NCBI GenBank assembly: GCA_036320915.1
Contig: JAXBDG010000013.1
Coordinates: 434,001-498,000, forward strand
Direction of reading: 5' to 3'
Source: Linnemannia elongata
Taxonomy: Eukaryota > Mortierellomycota > Mortierellomycetes > Mortierellales > Mortierellaceae
Length of the DNA stretch: 64,000 nt
Numbering within the stretch: position 1 is the first letter of the stretch; each line of letters begins with the position of its first letter. A model generated the notes under the pieces. The model saw only the letters and a program-made list of their open reading frames with translations, made no database searches and had not been told where the DNA came from. A program made the position numbers and the translations under genes. Positions 1 through 12,068 of this stretch are shown here, piece after piece.

Positions 1-1692
1 CAAAGAAGCCCCGAACCATCTTCTCCGTTTCTTCAACAATCGCATCCTCCCCTCCCAAAAGCACAGTCGGATCCAAGTTCCCCTGCAACGTCACTCTTCC
101 ACGACTCACAGTCTTTGCACCCGCAGGGGTATGACTCCAATCCAACGAGACCACATCAAAACCAGAAGAAGGATCCGACAACTTGTCTAACGCGAACCAG
201 GCACCCTTTGCGAACACCGTCATGGGCACTGCCTTCTCAGGTCCTAATTCTGCTTTGACACGACGCGCGATTTGGATGAGATACGGGAGAGAGAATTTTT
301 CAAACTCATTGGGACCAAGTTCTCCGGCCCAGGATTCAAAGACTTGGAGCATCTGCGCTCCGGCGTGGACTTGGCCGACGAGGTAGTCGACGGAGACGTC
401 GGTGATTCTTTGCAAGAGTTCGTGGGATTCCTTGGGGTGCTGGAAGATCCATGTCTTGGCCTTTGAGAACGTCTTGCTCCCTCCACCCTCTACCATGTAT
501 GCCTATTAGACATTTTTTTATCAATTGGAACGCGTTTTTAGTTACCAGGTGTAGCATCCATGAATAGTAAAGTCAAGCAGGTGTTACAAGTAATACGACG
601 TACCATCTGAGTCCAGGGAGCACCAGTGAACCCAATCAACGGTACTCTCCCCTCCAATGCATGTCTAGTCATCGTAATTGCATCAAACACGTACTGCAAC
701 TCCTTATGCACATCCACTTTCTTCTTCAACCTCTTCATATCCTCCGGTGACGTCAATGGGTTGGGCAAAGAAGGTCCCTTTCCGGGGAGCATCTCTACCA
801 CAAGACCGAGTGCCTGGGGGACGACGAGGATGTCGGAGAAGATGATGGCGGCGTCGAGGAGGTTGTTGTAGCGGTCGATGGGTTGGAGGGTTACTTTTGT
901 CGCCAGTTCGGGGGTCCGAACGACTTTGAAGAAATCGTGTTCTTCCCTAACCTTGCGGAACTCTATTATAGGAAGGGAGGAGGGGGGTGGTTCAATTGAA
1001 GAATGTGGAAGGGTGTATAAATATTAATATGTGTTTTTCTACGCTGTTGATGCCCCGTTGACATACATCATACATCTCCCGCTTTGCTCATTTCGCGCGA
1101 CTATCTCTTGAGAGATGTCGGATCGGGCGACAAAATTTTTCATCTTTCTTTTTTGTCCTATCCTCCGCTCTTTTTTTTTTTTTCCTCCTCCAACGGCTGA
1201 TCTTGCCAGCCTGAACATGTCATTAACTCATTTTACTTTCCCCATTCCTCTTCTTCATGTCGCCCAATTTCCCTCCTCCCTCCAACACGCCACCAACAAC
1301 AACGACGACTCAACAAACTAACACCTCCGCAACTTGCGAAACTAAAAGGCACCAAAGGCATAAAAAAAAAAAAAAAAAAAAATCTTACCAGGAAGGTACC
1401 GTCCAGCCTGCCGCATAACCCACACAGGAACCCGTTCTGTCTCCTCGCCCCTCGCAGCTCTCAGGATCAAATCGTTCTTCAACCTAGGGAATGCTTTGCC
1501 CATTGGGTCTACCTGCTCCCCTTCAGTCCATGATGTCAATGCCGACGATGAGGAAGGGGTAACGGAACCAAAGGGATGCTGCTCGACACGAGGGAAAACA
1601 AGGGCAGAGGTCAGGGTCGAGACGAGGAGGACGGCCGTCAAGGCGCGGAAGAGTGGTGATGATGAGAGGCGAGGCATGGTAATGCTAGCCAT
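1..1692 (-). CDS. HEM12: Uroporphyrinogen decarboxylase, 5' part (runs off the window start)
   Basis: Cytosolic heme-pathway enzyme that converts uroporphyrinogen III to coproporphyrinogen III. Three exons are visible: 1692-1389, 962-604 and 502 to beyond base 1. Joined, they give the family order: [19 protein letters not shown] joined to [12 protein letters not shown] across intron 1, the catalytic-Asp stretch [21 protein letters not shown] joined to AYMVEGGGS across intron 2 (substrate-binding Tyr), then [25 protein letters not shown] and VTLQGNLDP. The last stretch of the C-terminus lies outside the window. The start at 1692 has a good context (A at -3, G at +4) and gives about 63 residues before the usual enzyme start. 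This extension has a hydrophobic core and could be a targeting peptide. A second in-frame Met at 1503 would give a normal cytosolic length but has a weak context. Intron 1 is 426 nt and begins with a T21 run just after the donor. Confidence 0.95.
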
Positions 1693-1857
1693 TGTTTTTG
1701 ATATTGTTTTATGAGGATTAGGAGAAAGGAGAGGTATCAATTGATTGTGCTGTTGGGTAAGAATGAACGGGAAAAGAGGAGAGAAATGTGAAGAGAGAAA
1801 ACAGAGAGGAGAAGAATGAAGAAAAAAAAGGTGCGGACGATCAATTGAACTAGACTC

Positions 1858-1870
1858 ACCTTTTATACCC
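1858..1870 (-). promoter_or_regulatory. TATA-like element upstream of the UROD gene
   Basis: On the minus strand the sequence reads GGGTATAAAAGG, about 170 bp upstream of the chosen UROD start codon at 1692. The distance fits a core promoter followed by a 5' leader of roughly 140 nt. This is motif evidence only; no transcription start is known. Confidence 0.4.
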
Positions 1871-2704
1871 TCACTTCGGACTGGATCGTAGATCTCTCTC
1901 TCATACACACACACCGTTCCATTGTTCGCATAATAGAGGTGGGTAAATCCTGCCTGTCTGAGAAAAAACAAGATATCGGCATATCCTGTATGAGAGAAGA
2001 GTACAAAACGAAGAAAATCCTTCCCTCCCCTACTTCTTGTATCCTTTGCGGGAACTGCGACTCGCCCACTTCAAGATTTGAGTATTTCAGCGAAATTGCG
2101 CTTTCACCAAGGGTTTATCTCCCTGTCTTTTTCTTTTCTTTTCCCCCATTGGCTGGATTAACATATGCATAATCCGCCGCCGGTTCAGGGAAATAAAGTA
2201 AGAGGCATACATACTACCTCAGTTCCTTGGCTTTGCTTCCGGCGCGGGCGATTATATGAAAAATGGGCCGCCACGACTTGGCTTTCTGCCTTGGTGAATG
2301 ATCCGTGGTTAGAGAAGGAAAGAAAAGGAAAGGAAAGAAGGCCTGCAGAAAATGTTCCTCAACTACCTCAGTTAGGCATTTCTTTAAAGACGCATTTTTT
2401 TTTCTTTTTTTTTTTTTGTAATACCCTCTTTGCAGCTCCTGCTTTCCCCTGTCATTGTGCAATTGTGCGGTGACAATACCCTCCCCAAGAACGAGGGCAA
2501 ACTCTTCTAAAAGGCACGCTGCACATCCACCCAACCATGAACTAGAACAGCAACGAGGCATGAGAATAAAGGAAAAAGATATGTACGTTTATTTGTAGCA
2601 AAAGTTAAGTAAAGAGTAGAGTGAAGAGAAGGTGCGCGGAGTTCGCGGGTTATTTCGCGGGTTTGAAAAAGAGAACCCGACGGCGTAGATGAACATAAAC
2701 TGAA

Positions 2705-2724
2705 GGGGGGGGGGGGGGGGGGGG
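2705..2724. repeat. G20 homopolymer
   Basis: Twenty consecutive G on the plus strand, about 150 bp past the CRM1 stop codon, so C20 in the CRM1 transcript sense. It could form a G-quadruplex on the plus strand or could be an assembly-sensitive length. Function is unknown. Confidence 0.7.
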
Positions 2725-2872
2725 AAAGAGAAGAAAAAAAAGAATGAACAAGGAGAGATCGACAATAGTAATTATTTTTGTAAAGATTCTTTGTTTGAAG
2801 TTTGAAGTTTGGCGTATCTTTCATGCAATGCCGCTGCCCTCAATGGTGTCGTATCCTTTCCAAGGTGCTGAT

Positions 2873-5800
2873 TTAATCGTCCTCGTCCATGGTGGGCAAA
2901 TCCGAGGGCTTGACAAGACCGGGAATCCTGAGGGCCGCCTCCCGATCGCTCTTGCGCTTGGCCTCAACTTCTGCCTCACGTTCGTCCAAGTACAACTCGT
3001 TCTGCTCTGTCTCCGTAGCACCAAACTCGGTCAACTGGATCAAGAAATCACGCAAATGAAGCTTGAACTTGTTGGCGTCCCGGTTGGTCTCGAAGAGCGC
3101 CATCGTGAATGACCGCACTTGTGCTGGTTGCACGTGGGGGAAGGCGTTCTGGAGAAGGTTGACCATGTAATTCCTCAGGAACGAGGCGTTGGTCAGGTTG
3201 GGGTCGTTCATTTCCTGTGCTTGTGCGGGTGTGAACAGTGGTGCCTGGACAGCTCCGGTCTCAACCAAGTAGAACATGCGGGCAAGAACCTGACTCTGAA
3301 GCTTGAAACCGCTCTTGTGGTTGTTGTCGGTCAAGACATAGAAGACATCGTTCAAGAGGTTCAAGAAGTAGGCTTGGTAAAAGGCCTGGGCAATGGCGGG
3401 GTCGCTGGCGGTAAAGTTGTTGATCATATCCAAGCAGATGCTCAATCCAGTATCGGCAATATCACGCATCGTGTGCTTGAAGGCCCAAACAACACTATCC
3501 ATAATCAACTTGAGCTGTGCAGGGGGGAGCTTTATCAGGGCTATTGAATTGAAATGGAAGTAAACATAACGTTAGTATCTTGTCGGTCGCAATCATTAAG
3601 AGCAAGAATGAGTGAAAGAAAAGAGGTACTCACCTGGGAAGCAGCTCTGTGAGATGGCGCGAAGAAGCTTGAAGAATCCAACACGGTGATCGGGGTACTC
3701 TGAAAAGTCCTTGTTGATCATGTTCAATGTAACATCGAACACTGACTCCAGAATAATGGGGATGCGGTCGTTCAAGAGCGACTATCAAAAGAGTGGAAAG
3801 GCAATAGAAACGTTAGCATCATTTCCCATCAAACTGACAAAAACTGCTGAAGCACTGCTGCATCCTGAGGCAACAAGTGAGTACATAGTGGCGAAGAAAG
3901 GGCGTCATGCTTACCCCAAGCTTGGTGACAATGGTGCTCATGACACTAAGGACCTCTGCGTCACGGGCAGGCTCGACGTTGCGCTGGTAGTCGCCCAAGA
4001 CGGCCTCGAGAACACCAGGAATGACCTTCTGGGTGACCTCGGTCAAATCATCGGCCTTGTTGACGTAGGTCTCGATCAAACGCAACACCTCCTTCTTAAC
4101 AGTGCGCATCTGACGGACACGGGGGGTACGAAGGGCAACGGGACCCTGCTTCACGACACTCTCAGAGATCAACTGACTGACGGCCTTGTAGACACCCAAG
4201 AGATCGAGGTAGATGCGACCAAGCTGGGAGAAGAAGCCAGGTCCGATTGATCCGCAAGCAGCGACGTTGGTCTTCAAGACGCTGGCCAAGACTTTCAGGT
4301 TGTCTGGGTTATCGAGGTTCTCCAAGCTCAGGTTAGCCTGCTGCATGATGGTATCCCAGTATTGGTTGGGAGCCTGCATAGCCTTGGCGATCAGACGCTC
4401 CTGGGCAGCACGGTTGGGCTGGGCAGAGATCATGTAACCGATGGCCTCGTAGAATGTGTGGATCTGGGCAGGCGAGAGGTCGCTGGTGATCTTGTCGAGG
4501 GTGTTGAGGATCTCGTCGATGAAGGGCATGACTTCCTGAGACTGCTGCAATACAAAGTGGCGTCTGCACTTTTGCGAAATCTTGATGAAGGTATCGCAAG
4601 CCATATCCTGAACTCCATCGTGGGTCTCGTGCATGAACTCGAAGAGCTTGTTCACCACAGTCTTCAAGAACTTCCAGTGAGCCTTCAAGAAGCGAGGGTA
4701 CTGTCCGACAATGTACATGATGTTGGAGGCGACGACGGCCTTGTTGTCCTTGCCGCGCTTCATCTCGCAAAGTCCCAAAAGCTCCTTAATAACGGTAACT
4801 AAGAATCTCTTTTCTGCATCCTCGTCTACAAAAATGATGAAAACATAAAAGGATATTAGCCGATTGAAGAAGGACTCCAGTGCAAACAATGTCAAAATAC
4901 AACAAAAGGGAGGAACTGACTTACTCATAGCACCAGAGATGGAACCGATGGCCCAGCAGAGCTGGTTGAGGTTGGCCCAGGACCACTCTGATCCGTCAAC
5001 CTGCTTGGTCAACTTGTCCGACATAATCTGCTCTGTGTTCTGGCAGTCCAGATGGGTCAAGTAGACAAGGACCTCGCGCATGCTCTTGTACAGGGTGATG
5101 GTGTCACTCTCCTTCATGACCTCGCGAACAATCTCTCCCTCATCGTTCTCCACAATCAAGACCTATTAAAGTTCACAACATGAGAGCCATCTTAGGAACA
5201 GTTTCAAACAAACGAGAAAGCAACAACAGGCCACATTGTCATCCGACTCAATATGTCTGGTTTGCGCCTTACCTCTTCGGGCTTAACCATACGCTCGATC
5301 ATAACGACACGGAGACGGGCGAGAATCTCGGTGTAGAAGCTCTTACGGAGAGAGACGTTTCCAGAAGCAGACTGCATCATTCCGCCGGCGCCGAGGTTCA
5401 ACAAAGGCAATTCCATGACAGGGAGCTGCTGGATCTCTTCGTAAAGCTCTGCCACCAACTTGGCCCAGTACTCCAAGCAAATCTTGAAGATCTCGCGCTC
5501 CTCGACCTGAGAGATCTTGAGCAAGTACTGGTGAGCGACCAACAACACCTCGCGGTTCTGAGGGTTCTCGACAAGCTAGTATATTGCAATATTGGCAAGA
5601 AAGTGTATGTGAATAAAACTGTCCAGTATATGTATAGAAGAGCGCGAGATCCTGGTGGTTTTGTTACCTTCAAATGGACTCCCAAGAAACCGGTCAAGAA
5701 CAATGCCAAGTTCTGAATATACTGCTGCTCATCGTCGTTGGCGTTCTCGTACATCTCAGCAATGTCTACGAAAGGAAAGTGACAAAATGGGCGAGGTAGT

Positions 5801-8313
5801 CAGTAAAGCGTTTGTAGGTAGCCGCCTTTGTCGTCCTTTGCCACAAGTACTACATTGCCCGAAAAAGACAACAAGATACTTACTAGCTCCAATAGGGATG
5901 GTCTTCGCGACAGAGGTCATCACGATGTTGAAGAGGATGACAAACTTGTCGTTGTAGTCGGCAGCTACAGTCAAACTTCCGATCTCAGTCAAGCAGCGGA
6001 GAGTGACATTGCGGAACTGGGGAACTTCCAAGAACTATCAAGCGTGAATACAATCAGGCAAGCAAAGTTGATTAGTATATATTTGCATAAAAACACCTGC
6101 ACAGTTAAACAAAAGCATGTCCGTGAACCCTTTTTCTTGAAAATAAGAAACTTACTCTTGTGCGCAAGTTCTCAACAATGGGTGTCTCAAAGATATAGCC
6201 GAGGGGGATCCAGTTGAGGAAACGGAGGAGGGTGTTGAGAGTGGCCTTGATCAAAGAGACCTTGTTGGCTTTTTCCAAGACTTCGCTGCAGAGCTGGAAA
6301 ATTTCAGAGAACTCGTGGCACATCGAGTTCTTGAGGTTCTTGGTCTTGACCTGGGTCATCTGCTCTGCGGAATAGTCGAAAATCTCCTCACTATGTGCCG
6401 TTCAAGGTGAGAGATAAGAGTGAGCATGCAATCCAGTATAGCAAAGAAAGGGGTCAACATAGAAGAATGAAAAAGCTAAAAAAAAAATTGGTGGCGAAAT
6501 AATTCGTACCTCAACAACTTGAGAATGACCATGTTGTTCTCGCACAGAGACAAGTTGGATTTACTTGACACAACAATCTCTGGGATGAAGTTGGGCCAGG
6601 CGTGGGGCCATTCCTGCTTCAAGATCTATAACAGGGAAATGAAAAGTGAGCCATTGGAGTCAGAACATGGATTGGTTCCAATGATGTCCTGAAGCCATGT
6701 CCGCCTTGTGCAAATTCACAGCAGCTGTCATTGCTTCATTGATGTTACCTGGACGAGGACCATGTTGAGCTTGCCGAGAAGAGTCTTTTGTTGCTGAAGA
6801 GTAACCTCATCCGATGACAGTTTGACGATCAAGCCAACAGTGTAGTTACGAATTCCTACTCGCGTCAAAAGAAATATCCAAGAGCATGATTAGCTACAAC
6901 CTCCATGCATAGATCCTTCCTTTCACAGTATAGCCTCCTCGATCAATGATAACGTATGCGCCTCAGTTCTGAATGGCAATGTATGCTGTCCCGCATGTCC
7001 TGTCTCCTGCTTCTTGCTCCACGTCCTGCACCCACCCACCCCCAGTCCCTTGTCCCCAATATGGCCTTTCCCGATGATGTGATATGAATGTCCTTGTGGT
7101 CGCAGAATCGCATTGCGTACCTTGGCACTGCTCTGGGGGAAGCATCTTCCACCGCGTCTGGACAAGCTTCTCCAGGACATTGAGGGCGATGAACTAAATT
7201 TGGTTTCCGTGTCGAAATTTCGACAGAAAAAGTAGAACAAAAGATGCATAGTGAGTAAAGAATACATGGACAGGTCAGGACTCAAGAGAGCAAACACGTT
7301 TGCACAGACGCCGTTGTAGCTGCCTTTGCTTCCAGAACAATAAAAAAGAAAAGAGAAACGCCTCGGTAGTTACTGACGAGCCGAGATTCTCTCACGCGTC
7401 GTTACCTTGGAGTTGAGATCGGTCGAGTTGTCCAGGATGGCATCCACACGTCTCCATGCGTCGGGGTTCTCCTGGAACTCGGTCAAGATGGCCTGGGCAT
7501 GCTTGTGCTAAATGACGAGACAAACCAAAGAGGGAGGGCAATAGTGACATCGGGTTAGTGCAAAGAAGAAGTCGGGTGGCTGTTATGCATGCACACTCTC
7601 TTCAGTTAAGACCCGTAACGCTTGTTAGAGCCAGGGGAACAAAAGGAAAGGAGGGAGGGAGGGAGGGAGGGAGGCGAGGCGGTCCGGTCGCGGACCCAGG
7701 TCACTTTTTTTTGTGCGTATATGTATTGTTTCCCGTTTTTGCTGTGTGTATGTGTATGTATGTGTGTCGTTGCTCGCCACTTTTGTAGTTCGATGAGGCC
7801 GTGGAAAGAAATAAAAGAAAGATCCGTCGAAGTAACTCCCACAAAGAGAGGGTGTGTCGGTTGTTGTTTGTGAATTACGTTTTGAGGTGTCCTATGGAAT
7901 CTTGAATCATTCGTGCTTTGCGCTTCGTGGTATGTTGCTGTTGTTGCTGTTATTATTGTTGTGGAGGCGAAGAGTCAACGTAAGGCGTGCGACTCCCCTC
8001 AATAAACCCCTTGGGTGTCCGGACGTGTGTGTGTGTGTGGGTCACAAGGCAGAGAGTTATTGTTGCGCTGCAATCGATCCAAAACAAGAGAGAGTGAGAG
8101 ACTTACATCAGGTCCGGCGCTGAAGAAGGCCTGGACGACACGGTCAAAGAGGCCGATATCAAGATCACGGCTAAAGTCGAGAATACTCTAGTAGAAGGAG
8201 AATAAGTGATTGGTAGACGAGATTTAAGATCTAAGGGTTAGGCGTCCGTGTTGTTTTTTGTTAGACCATGACGTGTGGATTCTCCTTTTATATTTTCATT
8301 CCTGTACCTCCAT
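2873..8313 (-). CDS. CRM1: Exportin-1 (nuclear export receptor CRM1/XPO1)
   Basis: Karyopherin-beta receptor that carries leucine-rich NES proteins out of the nucleus with Ran-GTP. Fourteen exons (minus strand): 8313-8308, 8187-8107, 7507-7406, 7193-7121, 6855-6749, 6625-6510, 6390-6156, 6034-5884, 5765-5668, 5575-5273, 5162-4925, 4825-3915, 3781-3634 and 3540-2873. All junctions are GT-AG and in phase, giving 1078 residues, close to the yeast (1084) and human (1071) proteins. The N-terminus [17 protein letters not shown] matches yeast. The first coding exon is only 6 nt (ATGGAG). Recognisable blocks follow in family order: [54 protein letters not shown] and [19 protein letters not shown]. 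In the NES groove, [15 protein letters not shown] places Cys523, Lys529, Lys532 and Ala536 at the positions of human Cys528, Lys534, Lys537 and Ala541. The acidic tail ends TMDEDD. Confidence 0.97.
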
Positions 8314-9923
8314 GATGGTTGCGGGTTGGTGATTCTTAGTTGTTGTTGTAGGTGTAGTTGTAAAGTTTAAGAGTAGGAGTAGTTGTTGTTGTTATTGAGG
8401 CCAATCTCGTTGTTGTTGTTGTTGTGGAATGTATATGAAGGTGTCAAGGTGTGTGAGAAAGTGTATCCGGACAACAAAAGAAGATAGAGAGAGAGAAAGG
8501 GGATTGACGAAAGAAGACAAAAGAGAAGAAAACAAGAGAAGAAACTCAAAGGGGGGGAAAGAAAAATATTGGCGCGTCGAGAGTGTGGGTGTGAACAAGG
8601 AAAAAGTGACGGCTTATCGAAGGGGAAACAAGTTGGACAAGGTGTGTGTGTGACGGGAAACAAAAGGACGAAAAGTATATAGAAAACAGGGCAAGGGTGC
8701 GACAAAGAAGAAGCGTTGTGGAAAGGGAAATAGCAATTGGAGGAGAAGAGGGAGAAGAAAAGGAGGAAGAAGAAAAGGAGGAAGAAGAAAGAAAAGGAAG
8801 AAAAGGGATAACAAATGAGATATCGAGAGCGATCGAAAGAAATCGAAAGAAATCGAAAAAAAAGGACAGGTGTACGGGTGGGTGAGGTGGAGGTGGATGT
8901 GAACCAAAGGGGGAAACCAAGCAGGTTATCTCAAGGGAAAAGGCGAGGAGGAGGAAGAGGAGGAGGAGCAAGTGATCCGGATGGTTTTTGTTGTCGTTGT
9001 TGTTGTTTGGATAATAGTTGTGGTTGATTTGAAATCAACAGGAACCCCGGTCAAAAAGGATGAAGAAGAAAAAAAAGAAAAAAAAAAAAAAAAAAAAAAA
9101 AGGCGAGCAAAGACGAGCAGGGGAACTCGGCACTGTCAGCTGCGAAAGAGTGAGAAGAGAGCGAAAGTAAGAGAAACAAGGGGGGACATGGGGTATGGGG
9201 TATGGATGAATTGCGTGTGAAATGAATGAAGTGTGTGAGCTGTGTCTGTGTATATGGGACAAGGACAGGTATGGCGGGAGTAAAGAATGGACTAGGTCCA
9301 ACCTGCAACCTGTGGGTGATGCGATCATGCAGCTGCCTCTTACCATGGCACCCGCCCAACAACAAGCGCCAATTGTGACTGTTGTCACCTCGTCCTTCAC
9401 CTTGGCCATGCCTTCTTCGAAACAAGCATACCCCTTGGACAAACAACAACAATTGTATAAAAGGTAAACAAACAACAAAAAAAATACCAGCCAAAAAAGA
9501 ACAATGAATGACGAGCACTGCGCCCTCCTTCCTTGAAGGCCTTATGGTTTTTCCTTTTTGGCTCAACAATCCAATCGACAATAGTTGTTGGAGAAAGAAA
9601 AAAAAATGCATAAATACCTTGGCATCGTGCTCAGTTTCCCCGCCCATTCAATTCATCCCGTCTTCCCGAGATAACGAAACATTGAACACACGTCGTCCTG
9701 TGGGTCCTCGTCGTCTACTTTAGCTTTGTCATCCGGAGATACGCCCATAAAAGGGAAGCCTGGGGCCCCGCGAAATCTTTCTTTTTCGAACCAGCCTTCT
9801 TCCTTCATACTTGTTTTTCATTCGATGTGAGGTCATGTGGAACGTGCGCTCGCTCTTCAGTCAAATAAGAAAAAAAAACTTTGTTTTTCATTTAAGTACG
9901 GGTCGTTGTTGCTGTTTTCTTTT
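8314..9923. other. Intergenic: CRM1 upstream region and ATG22 3' flank
   Basis: The spacer is 1.6 kb. About 8460-8960 is almost pure purine on the plus strand, so pyrimidine in the CRM1 sense, as expected for a leader or promoter. An A24 run lies at 9078-9101. A short minus-strand frame around 9290-9460 begins MAKVKDEVTTVTIG and ends at a GT-AG-like donor, but no convincing continuation was found, so it is not called as a gene. Confidence 0.55.
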
Positions 9924-11537
9924 TCAAACGGCAGAGAGAAGTCGCTCTCGTTCGTCCTCGTCGGCGATGCCACGGTCGGTTTGTGCCTCTTGACTCTGCA
10001 ACAATTCTTGGCTCGCCTTCTCGGCATCCAATCGACCCTGATGCATATCCACGCCAAAGTAGATGATCGGGATCGGGAGACTCAACAACACCAACAGGAA
10101 AATAAATGCATTACGGATCTCTTGTGTCGCATCCGTAATCGCCGCAATCGCCAATGGTCCGAGCCAGCTGCTTCCCTTGTCCGTGATAGCATACAGACCG
10201 AAAAACTCGGACTCTCGTCCCTTGGGTACTAGGTCCGCAAACATTGACCTACAAAAGCTATTTGTTCCATTTATGCAAGTACGTAGTTGTCGTTAATAAA
10301 ACCTCGTTTTCTCTCTCACGCCCAATAAGTTTTAAACGACTTCTTACCTTTGGACGGCTCCAATCAGAAGACCATAGTAGGAAGCTAGGGCAAAGAGCTC
10401 CCCTGCAGACGACAGCTTGGGCCAAAAGGGCAAGATCAACCCCAGGGTACCGTACACCGGTACCATGACCAATAGGATCAACAGCAGCATCACCATTTGC
10501 TTTTGGTCATACCCAAGCGCTTTTTGGAGGCGAGGGAACGCCAGGGTACCAATCAACGCACAGATTGGAACCACGAGCGAGAGCAGGATCAGCAAAGTCT
10601 GGGACAGTCTGAGGGAGGTCTTTGCAAACAAGACCGCGACATTCGCAATGCTGGTGTAACCGTCTGAGAGAAAGAACCACGAAATCAAGAATGCAAATGC
10701 ATTCGGCAGCTTGCGGGCTTGGACAATGGTGCCACCTACTCGGTTCCAGGAGTAGACCACATACCGAGATGCCACCCAGAGTGATCCCCGTTTCCGATCC
10801 CGGTCACTCAAAATCAGCTCTCGCCCCGGTCTCTCCTTCAACCAGACGCCAGCCAGACCCGCAAACAGACACCACCACAGACCCGAGAGAAAGATTCCAA
10901 ACTTGAGCGACCACATAGATGACTTATCGAGGTACGAGATATAGAGACAGACAAGAAGCAGAAGAATCCCTCCAAAGTATCCACTCGCGAATCCTCGAGC
11001 ACTGATCTGACCCATAAGATGGCCCTTCTCCTCATTCAGTTGCTCTGAAATCTCTGAGCACAGCCTCTTCTTTTGCTCAAGGCTTTGGCCGGTCACTTGT
11101 TGTCCTGTCACCAGTGGCTCGTCGGACCTTCTCCTATTTCCCTCCTCTTCCTCAAACGCTGCAGCCACCTCTGTGACACCTATCCGCTCCGCCAGTGCCA
11201 GACCAGCGGTATCATCGTCATTTCTCCTATCCGTCTGTTGCTGCTCAGTATCTCCCTCGATCTCCCCCTCAATCCTGGTCAATTGCTCCCGTTTGAGCCG
11301 TAGTTGCTCGATATTGCGGACCAACAAAGGCAGGTAGGCGTTGAAACAGACTATTCCTGCACCAAAGGAGACATTGGCGATCACACTCAATGCGCCTGCC
11401 ATCCAGACGTAGGGCATGGCTCCGATAAGCATTGTCGCGACCGATCCGAGTGCCGAGAATACAACGAGTTGCTTCTTACGGTATGATCCATGGTCAGCCA
11501 TAGAACTAATCGACACAACGGTCAATGCCTTGAATAC

Positions 11538-11568
<31 letters not shown>

Positions 11569-12068
11569 GTAAAGATTATGAGCCGAAATGTCCGAGCACG
11601 CAAACCCGTGATCATTTCCATGTAGAGCTCTCTTGCATACCTGGAGTAGAACGGCAAGAGATGTGAGGTACATGACAAAGGAAGCAGTATCGACCTCGAT
11701 GTGCCCAAAGGAGATCATACACCGCGGCCGCTCGCCCTCCTGAGGCGCTCCAGTTATCGTAGCATTGCTGGGTTTGGCGACACAGGGCTCGTTTGTTCCA
11801 TAAAGATGTCCTTCCTGGGATGCGAGTGCCTCAAGAGTGATAGGAATAAAGCTTGTGAGGGCGACCTATGTTACGTGAGCGCGGCGAGTGGTCAATTGAA
11901 TGTCTTTGTTGAATAACGCGATAGTGTGGAAAGCTGACAGAAATAACTGAAGTGTAGGGCACATACGACCACGTATGCTTCGCTGGCAAAGGCGTAGCTG
12001 TACCAAGCCCATATCTCTTTTTTGTTGGTGGGGGGTTCGACCGGAGCTGGTGAGAATGAGACACGCAT
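9924..12068 (-). CDS. ATG22: Atg22-like vacuolar amino-acid transporter (MFS)
   Basis: In yeast, Atg22 is a vacuolar membrane permease that releases amino acids after autophagy. Four exons (minus strand): 12068-11967, 11865-11641, 11528-10348 and 10248-9924, in phase, 610 residues. The N-terminus carries the family signature WAWYSYAFASEAYVV followed by ALTSFIPITLE. Helices run through the third exon (for example VATMLIGAMPYVWMAGALS, SGYFGGILLLLVCLYISYL and SWFFLSDGYTSIANVAVLF). The C-terminal block SEFFGLYAITDKGSSWLGP and AAITDATQEIRNAF is strongly diagnostic. A charged, roughly 100-residue loop rich in E, Q and R lies between helices, near residues 180-290. The start at 12068 is the first Met after an in-frame stop. 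Intron 2 contains a run of 27 T in the coding sense just before its 3' splice site. Confidence 0.9.
11538..11564. repeat. A27/T27 tract inside ATG22 intron 2
   Basis: Twenty-seven A on the plus strand, so T27 on the coding strand, ending about 10 nt before the 3' splice site (acceptor AG at 11530-11529). It may act as an extreme polypyrimidine tract. Confidence 0.8.

Larger units (their letters stand above)
1693..2872. other. Intergenic: UROD upstream region and CRM1 3' flank
   Basis: No convincing gene is seen in this 1180-bp spacer. It holds the UROD promoter (minus strand) and the downstream flank of CRM1. It contains a T-rich stretch at about 2396-2418 and an uninterrupted run of 20 G at 2705-2724. 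The short open frames here show no family features. Confidence 0.6.

Noticed and set aside
2743..3547. Long plus-strand open frames opposite CRM1 (also over 3711-4250 and 4362-4802)
   Set aside because: They are antisense shadows of the CRM1 exons, whose protein is highly conserved on the minus strand.
7021..7060. C-rich stretch in a CRM1 intron as a telomeric or regulatory repeat
   Set aside because: It is short, not periodic and lies inside an ordinary intron.
9280..9470. Short minus-strand frame beginning MAKVKDEVTTVTIG with a GTAAGA donor
   Set aside because: No downstream exon continues a recognisable protein and it lies in a purine-biased spacer, so it is not called.
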